NCBI GenBank assembly: GCA_041660225.1
Contig: JBAZWV010000001.1
Location: 402,877 to 466,876 of the forward strand
Direction: 5' to 3'
Source: JBAZWV01 sp041660225
GTDB taxonomy: Bacteria; Patescibacteriota; Patescibacteriia; 2-12-FULL-60-25
DNA: 64,000 nucleotides
Part shown: in pieces, positions 8,279 to 15,793 of the stretch
Layout: each line of letters starts with the position of its first letter
Position numbering within the stretch: the first letter of the stretch is position 1
The notes under the pieces: generated by a model
Database searches by the model: none
What the model was told of the DNA's origin: nothing
Seen by the model: only the letters and a program-made list of their open reading frames with translations
Position numbers and translations under genes: made by a program

Positions 8279-9271
8279 ATGCACTCCCCCGCCTACGACA
8301 TCATCACGATCGGCGAATCGCTTCGTGACGTGTTCTACGTTTTACATGAACTGAATCACGGTGCGCATCTCGATGTCGAACGAAACCTCTTGTGTCTCGA
8401 ATATGCGGAGAAAATTCCGGTGCGGAGCGTGGTAAAGGTTCCCGCCGCAGGAAATTCGGCGAATGCCGCCGTGGGCTCGTCCCGCTTGGGACTCAAGGCT
8501 GCGCTCGTGACGTGGGTTGGCGCGGATGTGGCGGGTGATCATGTGCGCGGAGCACTCAAAGCCGACAAAGTGGATTGCCGATATGTAACGGTCGATAAAG
8601 AAAATCCGACGAGCGAAGCGACGATTTTAAACTTCAAACAAGAACGGACACAGTTCGTGTATTTTCAGCCGCGAACATACCACATGCCACGTCTCGTTTC
8701 GACGCGCGCGATTTATTATTCGGCTATGGGCGAAAAACACGCTCATTTTGATGGCGACCTCATGCGCTATCTCGAACGGACACCGAATCTCTTTTTCGTT
8801 TTCCAGCCAGGAACCACGCACGTGATGAGCGGACTTAAATCGATCAAGTCGCTCATCGCAAAAAGTGACGTGTTTATTTTGAATAAGGACGAAGCACATC
8901 ACCTGCTCGTCGACGGCGAGCGCACGATGCTGAACTTGCTTGAAACGTTTCACACCATGGGAGCAAAAACCGTCATCATCACGGACGGCGGAAACGGCGC
9001 GCATGCGTATGATGGCAAGGAGCATTGGTATATGCCCATCTTCCCCGCCAAGGTGGTCGAGAAAACCGGCGCAGGTGACAGCTTTGCCACGGCGGTGACC
9101 GTTGCCCTCCTCAAAGGCCAGAACCTGTCTGAAGCCCTCCGCTGGGGAACCGCCAATAGCGCCGGTGTTATCGGCAAAATCGGCCCTCAGGCTGGCCTCC
9201 TGACGACCTCGGAAATGCGAAAAATGTTGAAGAAGTACGCGAAAATCAAAGCGACCCGGTTACATCCATAA
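8279..9271 (+). CDS. PfkB-family carbohydrate kinase
   Basis: ATP-dependent sugar or nucleoside kinase of the ribokinase fold, 330 residues. Visible motifs are ITIGESLRDVF at the N terminus, AAGNSANAAVGSSRLG (substrate loop), VFILNKDEAHHL, and the PfkB signature KTGAGDSFATAVTVALLKG, in which the Asp of GAGDS is the catalytic base and the preceding Gly-Ala-Gly is the anion hole. The substrate cannot be read from sequence. It is the last gene of the transketolase operon, so a pentose, fructose or nucleoside substrate feeding the pentose phosphate pool is a reasonable guess. A second family member lies at 13012-14019. Confidence 0.87.
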   Translation: MHSPAYDIITIGESLRDVFYVLHELNHGAHLDVERNLLCLEYAEKIPVRSVVKVPAAGNSANAAVGSSRLGLKAALVTWVGADVAGDHVRGALKADKVDCRYVTVDKENPTSEATILNFKQERTQFVYFQPRTYHMPRLVSTRAIYYSAMGEKHAHFDGDLMRYLERTPNLFFVFQPGTTHVMSGLKSIKSLIAKSDVFILNKDEAHHLLVDGERTMLNLLETFHTMGAKTVIITDGGNGAHAYDGKEHWYMPIFPAKVVEKTGAGDSFATAVTVALLKGQNLSEALRWGTANSAGVIGKIGPQAGLLTTSEMRKMLKKYAKIKATRLHP

Positions 9272-9285
9272 AAGGCCAAGGGGAG

Positions 9286-9314
9286 TTGACAAAACCCCCG
9301 TTTTCTGACACTCT
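9286..9314 (+). promoter_or_regulatory. TTGACAAAA-type promoter
   Basis: A perfect -35 TTGACA followed by AAA, a 17-base spacer ending in TGA, and the weak -10 CACTCT. The leader to the next gene is about 70 bases and contains a purine-rich Shine-Dalgarno region (AGGACAGGAAG). Confidence 0.55.
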
Positions 9315-9387
9315 CGACGTGTTCCTTTAGCTTTGTTACTTACAACCCGTCAACCCAAGAAATCCCAGAAAGGACAGGAAGACTTAT

Positions 9388-10920
9388 ATGGAGAAATTTT
9401 CTCCCCTCTGTCACGAGAATCTCGACAGCACATCCGACGAGGCGCTCGAGGCGGAGGCGAACGTCTTCCTCGACGAGCGCCCCAACCTCCAGTTCCTTGC
9501 GGACCTGCTTCAAAAGCTCCGCGACCTGAAGGTCGACTGGTGGGCTCCCGACGAGCTTCGTAAGACATTTCCCATCGAAGTACGGACGGAGTGGCTGCGT
9601 CAGCGTCCGGACATCCGACAACGGATCACGGTGCAGCTCGCGGGCATCCGCCCGAAGAGCGCGCGCAAGATGAATCCCGCTGCACAAGCGGAGCTCATCA
9701 ACATCGCCATCGATGAAGGCGACATCACCGTCGACGAAGTCGAGCAGGCGTTTGCGATCAAGGACTACGTCGTTTATGGCGACGTCCCCGCGCTCAGCAA
9801 ATTCTTCCGCAACCAGATGCCGTGGATCGCCATCGACCAGCCGACGAAGGATCTGGCCGAAACGATCTTCGAGTCTCTCCTCCGCAAACGCGAGGGCTAT
9901 GCGCCGCTCATGACGCATCTCCAGATGCGCATGGCGATCAACGAGAAGGTATGGCAACAGAGCATGCCCCTCGACGTTCACATGGCGATCGCCCGCGCAC
10001 GCCTCGAATCCGAGAAGGCGGATCCATCCAAGCCGTTCCTCGCCGAAGACGAGCTGCGCATCGCAACGATCAAAAAGGTCGTAAACCACGTCAAGCTCGA
10101 CGAGCTCTACTGGATCTACGAGGAAGCTGAGAAGGTTATGGGCTTCGCGCCGGAAACGATTCCGTCCGTCGTCCCTCCTGCGGAAGAACCGAAGACCGTC
10201 GACCAGACGAGTCTCACGGTCGTTTCGACGGGTCGGCCCACGCCACTCGTTCCGCCCGCGAACACCGTCCCAACGGCGCTCCGGCCTCCAGCAACGAATG
10301 ACTCGACCGAGTCCGCCGAGACCTCGAAAGACGCTCCGTCCGTCGAGGTCAGCGAATTGGACCAGTCCGATGTCGCCGTGAGCGATAGTGGTCTGCCACC
10401 CAGCTCGGAGTCCTCCGAGACGGACAGCGGACCAAAGAGCCTCGAGGAGCAGTATCCACATGCTCCGCGGCTCGAAATGGACGGGGTCAATGCGGTGCCT
10501 CCGCCCAAAAAAGAAGGCGACAGCAAGAGCGGTCGTCATTCCTCGCTTTCGGATCTCAGTCGAAAAATGAAGGCCGAGCCCGAGCTGCTGAAGTTCGGAA
10601 TCGAGATCAAGAACATGGAGGACTACCCGACGCAGGATCTCGAAGATCTTCTCTCGGCCATCGACACAAAGCTGTGGCCGGAAGATCCGAAGCGCAGGCG
10701 GGCAATCTGCCTGAGCTTCCTCCGGGATCGCGATCCCAAGAAGTTCGCGGAGCAGAAGGAATACGAAGAGCTCGGAGACAATCCCGTCATCCACAAGTTC
10801 TGCGCCGCCCTTCAGCAATGCGACCGCAACAAGCTCTACAAAATCGCGCAGGCACTGGAGAACCCCAAGAAGGGTCCGCCTCCCCTGCCGGCGGATGATG
10901 CAAAACAAAAAACGGGTTGA
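9388..10920 (+). CDS. Uncharacterised soluble protein with two helical regions and a disordered linker
   Basis: I do not recognise this 510-residue protein. Residues 1-255 are mostly helical and charged, with repeated motifs of the kind ELINIAIDEGDITVDEVEQAFAIKDYVVYGD. Residues about 260-385 form a Pro/Ser/Thr/Glu-rich low-complexity linker, and residues about 390-495 form a second charged helical region (FGIEIKNMEDYPTQDLEDLLSAID...LSFLRDRDPKKFAEQKEYEELGDNPV). No signal peptide or membrane segment is seen, so it should be cytoplasmic. ATG 9388 has the Shine-Dalgarno sequence AGGACAGGAAG about 7 bases upstream. It uses GAG, GAC and CTC much more than its neighbours, so it may belong to a differently evolved or acquired gene set. 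It has its own promoter and terminator. Confidence 0.75.
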   Translation: MEKFSPLCHENLDSTSDEALEAEANVFLDERPNLQFLADLLQKLRDLKVDWWAPDELRKTFPIEVRTEWLRQRPDIRQRITVQLAGIRPKSARKMNPAAQAELINIAIDEGDITVDEVEQAFAIKDYVVYGDVPALSKFFRNQMPWIAIDQPTKDLAETIFESLLRKREGYAPLMTHLQMRMAINEKVWQQSMPLDVHMAIARARLESEKADPSKPFLAEDELRIATIKKVVNHVKLDELYWIYEEAEKVMGFAPETIPSVVPPAEEPKTVDQTSLTVVSTGRPTPLVPPANTVPTALRPPATNDSTESAETSKDAPSVEVSELDQSDVAVSDSGLPPSSESSETDSGPKSLEEQYPHAPRLEMDGVNAVPPPKKEGDSKSGRHSSLSDLSRKMKAEPELLKFGIEIKNMEDYPTQDLEDLLSAIDTKLWPEDPKRRRAICLSFLRDRDPKKFAEQKEYEELGDNPVIHKFCAALQQCDRNKLYKIAQALENPKKGPPPLPADDAKQKTG

Positions 10921-10930
10921 CCCACTCAAC

Positions 10931-10958
10931 GCCCTCCGACATTCACCGGGGGGCTTTT
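10931..10958 (+). terminator. Intrinsic terminator after the 510-residue protein gene
   Basis: GCCCTCCG pairs with CGGGGGGC (one T-G pair) around an 8-base loop, followed by TTTTTC. It lies 10 bases after the stop codon. Confidence 0.85.
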
Positions 10959-10963
10959 TCTTA

Positions 10964-10972
10964 TGCTATGCT
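10964..10972 (+). promoter_or_regulatory. Extended -10 in front of the structured RNA
   Basis: TGCTATGCT is an extended -10 identical to the one at 23254-23262. It follows the terminator of the upstream gene by 6 bases and points to a transcript starting near 10979. No consensus -35 is visible. Confidence 0.5.
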
Positions 10973-10978
10973 TTTATC

Positions 10979-11161
10979 GTTCCTCACAACCAACACGCGC
11001 AGGGCGGCATGGCTCATGCCGCTGCGATCAAACGGCGGAAGCGCGGCTCCGAACCCATTATTCTTTATATACTCGTTTCGGGTTCAGCCGACCGATCTCC
11101 CCAGATCGGGTTCCCGCCCTGCCCGTGTTTCAAAAAATATCTCCTTTCGGAGATATTTTTT
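10979..11161 (+). ncRNA. Free-standing structured RNA candidate of unknown class
   Basis: About 180 bases with no convincing reading frame but dense complementary segments. A long closing stem pairs 10992-11007 with 11114-11129 (AACACG/CGTGTT and CAGGGCGG/CCGCCCTG with a 2-by-2 internal loop). Inside are GGCATG-GCT-CATGCC (11006-11020), a compound arm (CGGCT 11044-11048 with AGCCG 11086-11090, and GAACCC 11051-11056 with GGGTTC 11080-11085), and CCGATCT-CCCC-AGATCGG (11092-11109). A perfect 13-bp terminator (11132-11161) follows directly. An extended -10 lies at the 5' side. The downstream gene points the other way, so this is not a riboswitch leader. I could not match it to SRP RNA, tmRNA, RNase P RNA or 6S RNA. 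Confidence 0.7.
11132..11161 (+). terminator. Bidirectional intrinsic terminator
   Basis: AAAAAATATCTCC and its exact complement surround a TTTC tetraloop. It ends the structured RNA on the plus strand and can also end the DUF2207 gene transcript coming from the minus strand. Between it and that gene lies a further hairpin (CAGCAGTC 11180-11187 with GACTGCTG 11198-11205) without a T run. Confidence 0.9.
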
Positions 11162-11291
11162 ATTTCTGTCTTTTTCTAACAGCAGTCGGCATCGAAGGAC
11201 TGCTGAGAGGCGAGGATGTGTTCGACGATGCGAGCTTTCCAGTTTTTGCGAGCGAGAAGACCCGCAGCCCGAAGCAGTTCTTCGACGCCGA

Positions 11292-12986
11292 CTACCAGCT
11301 CCCGCCGCCCCCGCCTCCTCCACCACCACCGGAACCGCCACCGGAAAATCCAGAACCTCCTGATCCTGCCGATGAAGGTGCAGAGTATCCCGACGAAGCA
11401 ACGGTATTCATCGTTCCCAAGTCGCTTACCATCGAAGCTGCCCAGAATGCGGATGACGGATGATACCCTTCCGTCCAGTCCGGCGGTTCCATGTGGATGT
11501 CTTTGAATTGTTCGGCCCAGGCTTTGTCGACACCGAGCGCGATTGCGTACGGGAGAAGCTCCTGGAACTGTTCCGGCGTCCGTTCGGGAGCGTTGTGGAA
11601 CGCGATACGGTCTTTTTCAGCCACACTCATAAAGTGTTCGAATCCTTTTACCTTCGCGAGAACTTCGACACCTTTTTTGGTACGCTTCGGCATGAAAATT
11701 CCGAAACCTGCAATGATCAATGCGGATAAAATGACGGCCAACGGACCAAGCGGGATCCACCCTAGAAAAACCATGGCGATCCAGCCGCCGATGAAAGCGA
11801 TCGCAATATAGAGACCGCCGTATGTAAGAAGATCATTGGCATAATAGTCACGCGCCTGCAGATCTTTTTTGACCTGATCACGGAATCCTTTGATGTTCTT
11901 GTACATTTTTTCCTTTTGAAAATCCTCGATCTTGATCTCTTTTCTCCCGCTGAACAGAGCGCTGAACAAATCACGCTCCGCTTGCCCGCCCGGTCCTCCC
12001 AATCCTTCCGGAAGATCCTTCATTTTGACGAGCGTGTACGTCTGCTTCGTGCCGAAGAGTTTCTTTTTCTCTCCGAAACGAACGTGCAGATATCCGCGCC
12101 GCGCCATTTCGATGATTGCGGCCGTGATGCCGTGCGCAGGAACGAATCCGCTCATGGGAATGGCGGAAACTTCGGCCGGAGTCAGGCCATCCGGAGCTTC
12201 ATATTCGGCGATGATGGTTCCGAGCTTCGGATCCCGTCCTTTTCGCCACCACAGACCGAACATGAAGGCGAAGATCACGATCGGCAAAAACAAAATACCG
12301 TTGTCGCGCAAAAACATCATGGTTTTTTCGGAAGCGGTCGGAGCATGAATGACGCCCGGAGCAATCGCCATGACAACCGTCAGCCCTTCATTTGGCATCA
12401 ACACTCTTTCCGTCTCAAAGACCGCATACGTTCCGGTGATGCGTTCGTTGCAGGCCGCTTCTGTCGAACCGAATGCGCCGACGTAGCAGGTTGTCTGGGT
12501 TGGAGCTCCGGGCAGATCAATCGAGAACGACGCGCGCTCGATCATCGTCGGCCACTCATTGCCAGTGACGTTCCAATAGAGCTCGCTTGATCCTTCGAAG
12601 AAGTTGATCGCTCGATCCGTCGTGTAGCTGATCTTATAGGTGTGTTTGCCGGTGATCGTTTTGTCCGGATCTCCGATTTTGATTGTCACGCTCCCGCCCC
12701 CTTGAGAGATAGAGACCGGCACCTCTTTTTCGTCCGCGGTCACGGAAATATGTTCGAGATGGAATTTGTAGCTCGCACCGTTGCGTTGATAGTTCACGGG
12801 GATGGTACGGAAGATGCCGTGACGATCTTCGTCTTCAAAATCGTACACGATGGTTTCGGTGATCGAGAGGTTCCGCTCGGTATCGAGGGAGGCGGAGACA
12901 TCGAAGTCACGGATCGCCTCGGCGTGGACGAGGCGGGGCAATAACATAGCGGTCCCAAGGAGAAAGGCGGTGAGCAGGCGTTTCAT
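11292..12986 (-). CDS. DUF2207 membrane protein with Gly-rich C terminus
   Basis: A 564-residue exported and membrane-anchored protein. A signal peptide (MKRLLTAFLLGTAMLLPRLVHA) is followed by an extracytoplasmic beta-rich domain that begins IRDFDVSASLDTERNLSITETIVYDFEDEDRHGIFRTIPV, which is the DUF2207 pattern. A membrane segment (GILFLPIVIFAFMFGLWW), a cytoplasmic or juxtamembrane region and a second double-hydrophobic segment (LYIAIAFIGGWIAMVFLGW...LAVILSALIIAGFGIF) come next. The C terminus is a serine/glycine tail ending in ten glycines and Ser-Trp, typical of the family. ATG 12986 is chosen because it begins the signal peptide; the frame is open upstream but would hide it. It is divergent from the PfkB gene at 13012, and the two -10 regions overlap. 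Function unknown. Confidence 0.88.
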   Translation of the reverse strand: MKRLLTAFLLGTAMLLPRLVHAEAIRDFDVSASLDTERNLSITETIVYDFEDEDRHGIFRTIPVNYQRNGASYKFHLEHISVTADEKEVPVSISQGGGSVTIKIGDPDKTITGKHTYKISYTTDRAINFFEGSSELYWNVTGNEWPTMIERASFSIDLPGAPTQTTCYVGAFGSTEAACNERITGTYAVFETERVLMPNEGLTVVMAIAPGVIHAPTASEKTMMFLRDNGILFLPIVIFAFMFGLWWRKGRDPKLGTIIAEYEAPDGLTPAEVSAIPMSGFVPAHGITAAIIEMARRGYLHVRFGEKKKLFGTKQTYTLVKMKDLPEGLGGPGGQAERDLFSALFSGRKEIKIEDFQKEKMYKNIKGFRDQVKKDLQARDYYANDLLTYGGLYIAIAFIGGWIAMVFLGWIPLGPLAVILSALIIAGFGIFMPKRTKKGVEVLAKVKGFEHFMSVAEKDRIAFHNAPERTPEQFQELLPYAIALGVDKAWAEQFKDIHMEPPDWTEGYHPSSAFWAASMVSDLGTMNTVASSGYSAPSSAGSGGSGFSGGGSGGGGGGGGGGSW

Positions 12987-12998
12987 ACGCCCGTAGGG

Positions 12999-13004
12999 TA
13001 CAAT
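12999..13004 (+). promoter_or_regulatory. -10 box of the second PfkB operon, leaderless-type
   Basis: TACAAT lies 7 bases before ATG 13012. On the opposite strand TACCCT (12995-13000) lies 8 bases before the DUF2207 ATG, so the two divergent -10 regions overlap within 25 bases. Confidence 0.45.
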
Positions 13005-13011
13005 GGGCGGC

Positions 13012-14019
13012 ATGACAACGCCAAAAACCCGCGTAGTAGACGTCCTCACGATCGGTGCCGCAACGCGCGACGTGTTTATCCAGAGTCCGCGCTTCAAAAC
13101 CATCCGTGACGCTCACGCTCCGGACGGATTCGACACCTGCTTCCCGCTCGGCGCCAAGATCGATGTCGATCGCGTCATTTTTGAGACAGGTGGTGGTGCA
13201 ACGAATGCGGCGGTAACGTTCGTTCGCTTCGGACTCAAGACCGCAACGGTTGCCAGAATCGGAAAAGATCTTGGCGGACGCGAACTCAAGGAGCGATTAG
13301 CCGAACACGGCATCGATACCTCGCCTCTTCAGGAAGATCCAAAGAACGGAACCGGCTATTCGCTTATTCTCGTATCCGGTACCGGCCAACGCGCCATCCT
13401 CGTCTACCGCGGAGCGTCACGACATATCAATGCGAAAGCGATCAACTGGAAAGGATTGGATCCGAACTGGATCTATCTGACGTCGGTCGCTGGCGATACG
13501 ACGATCCTGACGGATATTTTTAAACAGACGAAGTCGAAGAAGATTAACGTTGCCTGGAACCCTGGAAATGCCGAGCTGGAACTCGGACTCAAGAAGCTCA
13601 TGCCGTGGCTTGTTCAAACCGACATCCTCTTGTTGAACCGAGAAGAAGCTGCCGAACTCGCCGACACTCCTCCACGTCATCTCGACGCCATTCTTCATCG
13701 TCTCTCCCCCCTTCCGCGCCAGGCGCTCGTCATCACGGACGGTGGAAACGGTGCGTACGTCCATGCTCGTGGCACAACGTGGTACGCGCCGGCGCTTTCG
13801 GGCAAGCGGATCAATACGACGGGAGCCGGTGATGCGTTCGGAAGTGCATTTACCGCCGCTGCGATCAAAACCGGCAATCTTGAAACGGGATTGCGTGCCG
13901 GAATGTTGAACTCGCTGGGTGTCATTACTCACATGGGTGCCAAAGCGGGTATCTTAAAACGCTTTCCAACTCCCGCCGACATGAAACGCGTAAACGTGAA
14001 AACCGTTTCTATTACCTAA
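13012..14019 (+). CDS. PfkB-family carbohydrate kinase (second copy)
   Basis: A ribokinase-fold sugar kinase of 335 residues. Motifs: VLTIGAATRDVFI, ETGGGATNAAVTFVRFGL (substrate-binding glycines), LLLNREEAAEL, VITDGGNGAYVHA, and the catalytic NTTGAGDAFGSAFTAAAIKTG. It resembles the kinase at 8279-9271 in overall layout but differs through most of its length, so the two probably have different substrates. ATG 13012 is preferred over the in-frame ATG 9 bases upstream because that one overlaps the -10 box. A dehydrogenase gene starts one base after its stop; together they suggest a sugar or sugar-acid route feeding central metabolism. Confidence 0.87.
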   Translation: MTTPKTRVVDVLTIGAATRDVFIQSPRFKTIRDAHAPDGFDTCFPLGAKIDVDRVIFETGGGATNAAVTFVRFGLKTATVARIGKDLGGRELKERLAEHGIDTSPLQEDPKNGTGYSLILVSGTGQRAILVYRGASRHINAKAINWKGLDPNWIYLTSVAGDTTILTDIFKQTKSKKINVAWNPGNAELELGLKKLMPWLVQTDILLLNREEAAELADTPPRHLDAILHRLSPLPRQALVITDGGNGAYVHARGTTWYAPALSGKRINTTGAGDAFGSAFTAAAIKTGNLETGLRAGMLNSLGVITHMGAKAGILKRFPTPADMKRVNVKTVSIT

Positions 14020-14020
14020 T

Positions 14021-15013
14021 ATGCCTTCAAAACCGTTCATCTACGTCACTCGTCGCTTTGCAGACTCCGGCATCAAGGCGCTCAAGGCAAAAGGCTATCG
14101 CGTTGAGATCTATTCGCAAGATCAGGTCATCCCACGCAACGAACTTCTCAAAAACGTAAAAGGAGCCACAGCAATCCTCTCTCTTTTGACCGACAAGATC
14201 GATGACGAAGTGCTGAAGGCCGCAGGACCAAGCCTCAAGATCATCGCGAACTACGCCGTGGGCTTCGACAACGTGGATTTGCCCGCCGCGAAGAAACGAA
14301 ACATCATCGTGACCAACACGCCGAGTGATAAGGTGAATGAATCCGTTGCCGAACACGCGTTCGCGCTCATGATCACGCTCGGGCATCGGATTACGGAAGC
14401 GGATGTATTTGCGAAAGCGAAAAAATATACCGGTTGGTCACCAACGCAGCTGATTGGAACGGACCTCTACGGAAAAACGCTGGGCATCATCGGTGCAGGA
14501 CGCATTGGAGCGGCGCTTGCTCGTCGTGCCGTTGGAGGTTTTGGGATGAAACTCGTTTATAGCGACGCCCGAAAAAATGTGGATCTCGAAAAAGAGTTCA
14601 AGGCGAAACAGCTCTCGCTCGAAAAACTGCTTGAGACATCCGATTTCGTCTCGCTCCATGTTCCGCTCCTCCCTTCTACCCGCCATCTCATCTCGACCAA
14701 AGAGTTCGCGAAGATGAAAAAAACCGCGTTCCTGATTAACACCGCGCGAGGACCGGTCGTGGATGAAAAGGCGTTGCTTCGCGCGCTCAACACGAAGAAG
14801 ATTGCAGGCGCGGCGCTTGATGTCTTTGAATGCGAACCGGCGATCGACTGCGATATCAATGATAATCTCGAACTCAAGAGCTTTCCGAACGTCGTCCTCA
14901 CGCCACACATTGCCAGCGCTACCATCGAAGCCCGTGAAGCCATGAGCATGGTTGCGGCCAACAACATCATTGCGGTACTCTCTGGAAATGCTCCGCTGAA
15001 TCCTGCGTCCTGA
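14021..15013 (+). CDS. D-2-hydroxyacid dehydrogenase (glyoxylate/hydroxypyruvate reductase type)
   Basis: NAD(P)H-dependent reduction of a 2-keto acid such as glyoxylate, hydroxypyruvate or pyruvate. The 330 residues show the usual two-domain layout: VTRRFADSGIKALKAKGYRVEIY at the start, NYAVGFDNVDLPAAKKR, the Rossmann motif GKTLGIIGAGRIGAALARRA, and the catalytic Arg in LINTARGPVVDEKALLRAL, Glu in ALDVFECEP and His in TPHIASAT. It begins one base after the PfkB stop and ends 4 bases before the next gene, so it sits in an operon of three. The exact substrate is not deducible. Confidence 0.9.
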   Translation: MPSKPFIYVTRRFADSGIKALKAKGYRVEIYSQDQVIPRNELLKNVKGATAILSLLTDKIDDEVLKAAGPSLKIIANYAVGFDNVDLPAAKKRNIIVTNTPSDKVNESVAEHAFALMITLGHRITEADVFAKAKKYTGWSPTQLIGTDLYGKTLGIIGAGRIGAALARRAVGGFGMKLVYSDARKNVDLEKEFKAKQLSLEKLLETSDFVSLHVPLLPSTRHLISTKEFAKMKKTAFLINTARGPVVDEKALLRALNTKKIAGAALDVFECEPAIDCDINDNLELKSFPNVVLTPHIASATIEAREAMSMVAANNIIAVLSGNAPLNPAS

Positions 15014-15017
15014 ATAT

Positions 15018-15680
15018 ATGTCTGAATTGCCAAACGCTCCAACCGAAATGGGACCAACTCCGAGACCGAAACGGCCGGTCGTTGGATTTGGACGTCTAAC
15101 AATGGGTCAGGCGCGAAAAATCGGAGAGGCAAAAACCATTTCGGCTGCGGAATCGATGGCGAAAGCGGAAGAACAGCAGGCCGTGAGCGATAAAGAACTG
15201 GACGAAGAGATCGAAGCCTCTGTTGAGTTTGCGACCTCCGGCGAAATGGAACGGAATCCCGTCAAAAATCCGATTATCGAGGCGCGTAAACGCGAGGAAT
15301 TCCAAAAACATTTACACGCAATGGTTGAACAGGCGGAGCGCGAAGATGCGGAACAGATATCCGCCCTCCGAGAACGGATCAGCCCAAACCAAGCAACAGG
15401 GAAAAAGCGTGTCGAAATCGGCGGGGAAGATGCCGCAAAGATACGCGAACAAGCAGGCACCCTCGAAGCGATGCGTGCGCAGGCACGAGGAGTGGTCAAA
15501 TATGGCGGCGAACTGGAAAAACCGATGGAATTCACAAGCGATCGAAAAAGCGGCGTAGAATTCAGTGGATTTGGAGCCACGCAAGAAGCCACTCCCGACT
15601 CGAGTCCCGATATGTTCAGTCTTGCGGACTTGGAGCGCCAGGAGGAAGAGAAGAAACGCAAAGGCCCGGCTGCGGCATAA
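15018..15680 (+). CDS. Uncharacterised charged helical protein
   Basis: A 220-residue hydrophilic protein I do not recognise. The N terminus is Pro-rich (MSELPNAPTEMGPTPRPKRP). Residues about 25-130 are rich in Glu, Ala, Gln and Lys and likely form helices or a coiled coil (ISAAESMAKAEEQQAVSDKELDEEIEA; KREEFQKHLHAMVEQAEREDAEQISAL). The end is Glu/Lys-rich. There is no signal peptide, membrane segment or cysteine motif. It is the last gene of the PfkB-dehydrogenase operon, 4 bases after the dehydrogenase stop, and a terminator follows 3 bases after its own stop. Confidence 0.75.
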   Translation: MSELPNAPTEMGPTPRPKRPVVGFGRLTMGQARKIGEAKTISAAESMAKAEEQQAVSDKELDEEIEASVEFATSGEMERNPVKNPIIEARKREEFQKHLHAMVEQAEREDAEQISALRERISPNQATGKKRVEIGGEDAAKIREQAGTLEAMRAQARGVVKYGGELEKPMEFTSDRKSGVEFSGFGATQEATPDSSPDMFSLADLERQEEEKKRKGPAAA

Positions 15681-15683
15681 AAC

Positions 15684-15706
15684 AAAACCGTCGAAAGACG
15701 GTTTTT
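15684..15706 (+). terminator. Intrinsic terminator
   Basis: AAAACCGTC and GACGGTTTT enclose a GAAA tetraloop, followed by more T. Confidence 0.88.
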
Positions 15707-15716
15707 CGTAGATCTG

Positions 15717-15725
15717 TGTTATAAT
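15717..15725 (+). promoter_or_regulatory. Extended consensus -10
   Basis: TGTTATAAT is a perfect extended -10 directly after the terminator. It would give a leader of roughly 60 bases before the ATG of the surface protein at 15794. No -35 consensus is seen. Confidence 0.55.
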
Positions 15726-15793
15726 TCTTAAGATTAACGTCTTTTAAATACGATCCTTCCTTGGCACGCGGGATCCATAACGCAGATAAATGT

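Noticed and set aside
9340..10929. A 529-codon minus-strand frame opposite the 510-residue protein
   Set aside because: The plus frame has a promoter, Shine-Dalgarno sequence and terminator; the minus frame has none and a hydrophobic/Arg-rich composition typical of an antisense shadow.
10979..11129. c-di-GMP (GEMM) riboswitch reading of the structured RNA
   Set aside because: The string CACGCGCAGGGC resembles the start of that motif, but the conserved AAACC and the second receptor arm are missing and no gene lies downstream on the strand.
10963..11463. Plus-strand frame with a polyproline stretch
   Set aside because: It crosses the structured RNA and its terminator, and the polyproline is the mirror of the Gly-rich tail of the DUF2207 protein. 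The segment GIEGLLRGEDVFDDASF looks protein-like but has no start site.
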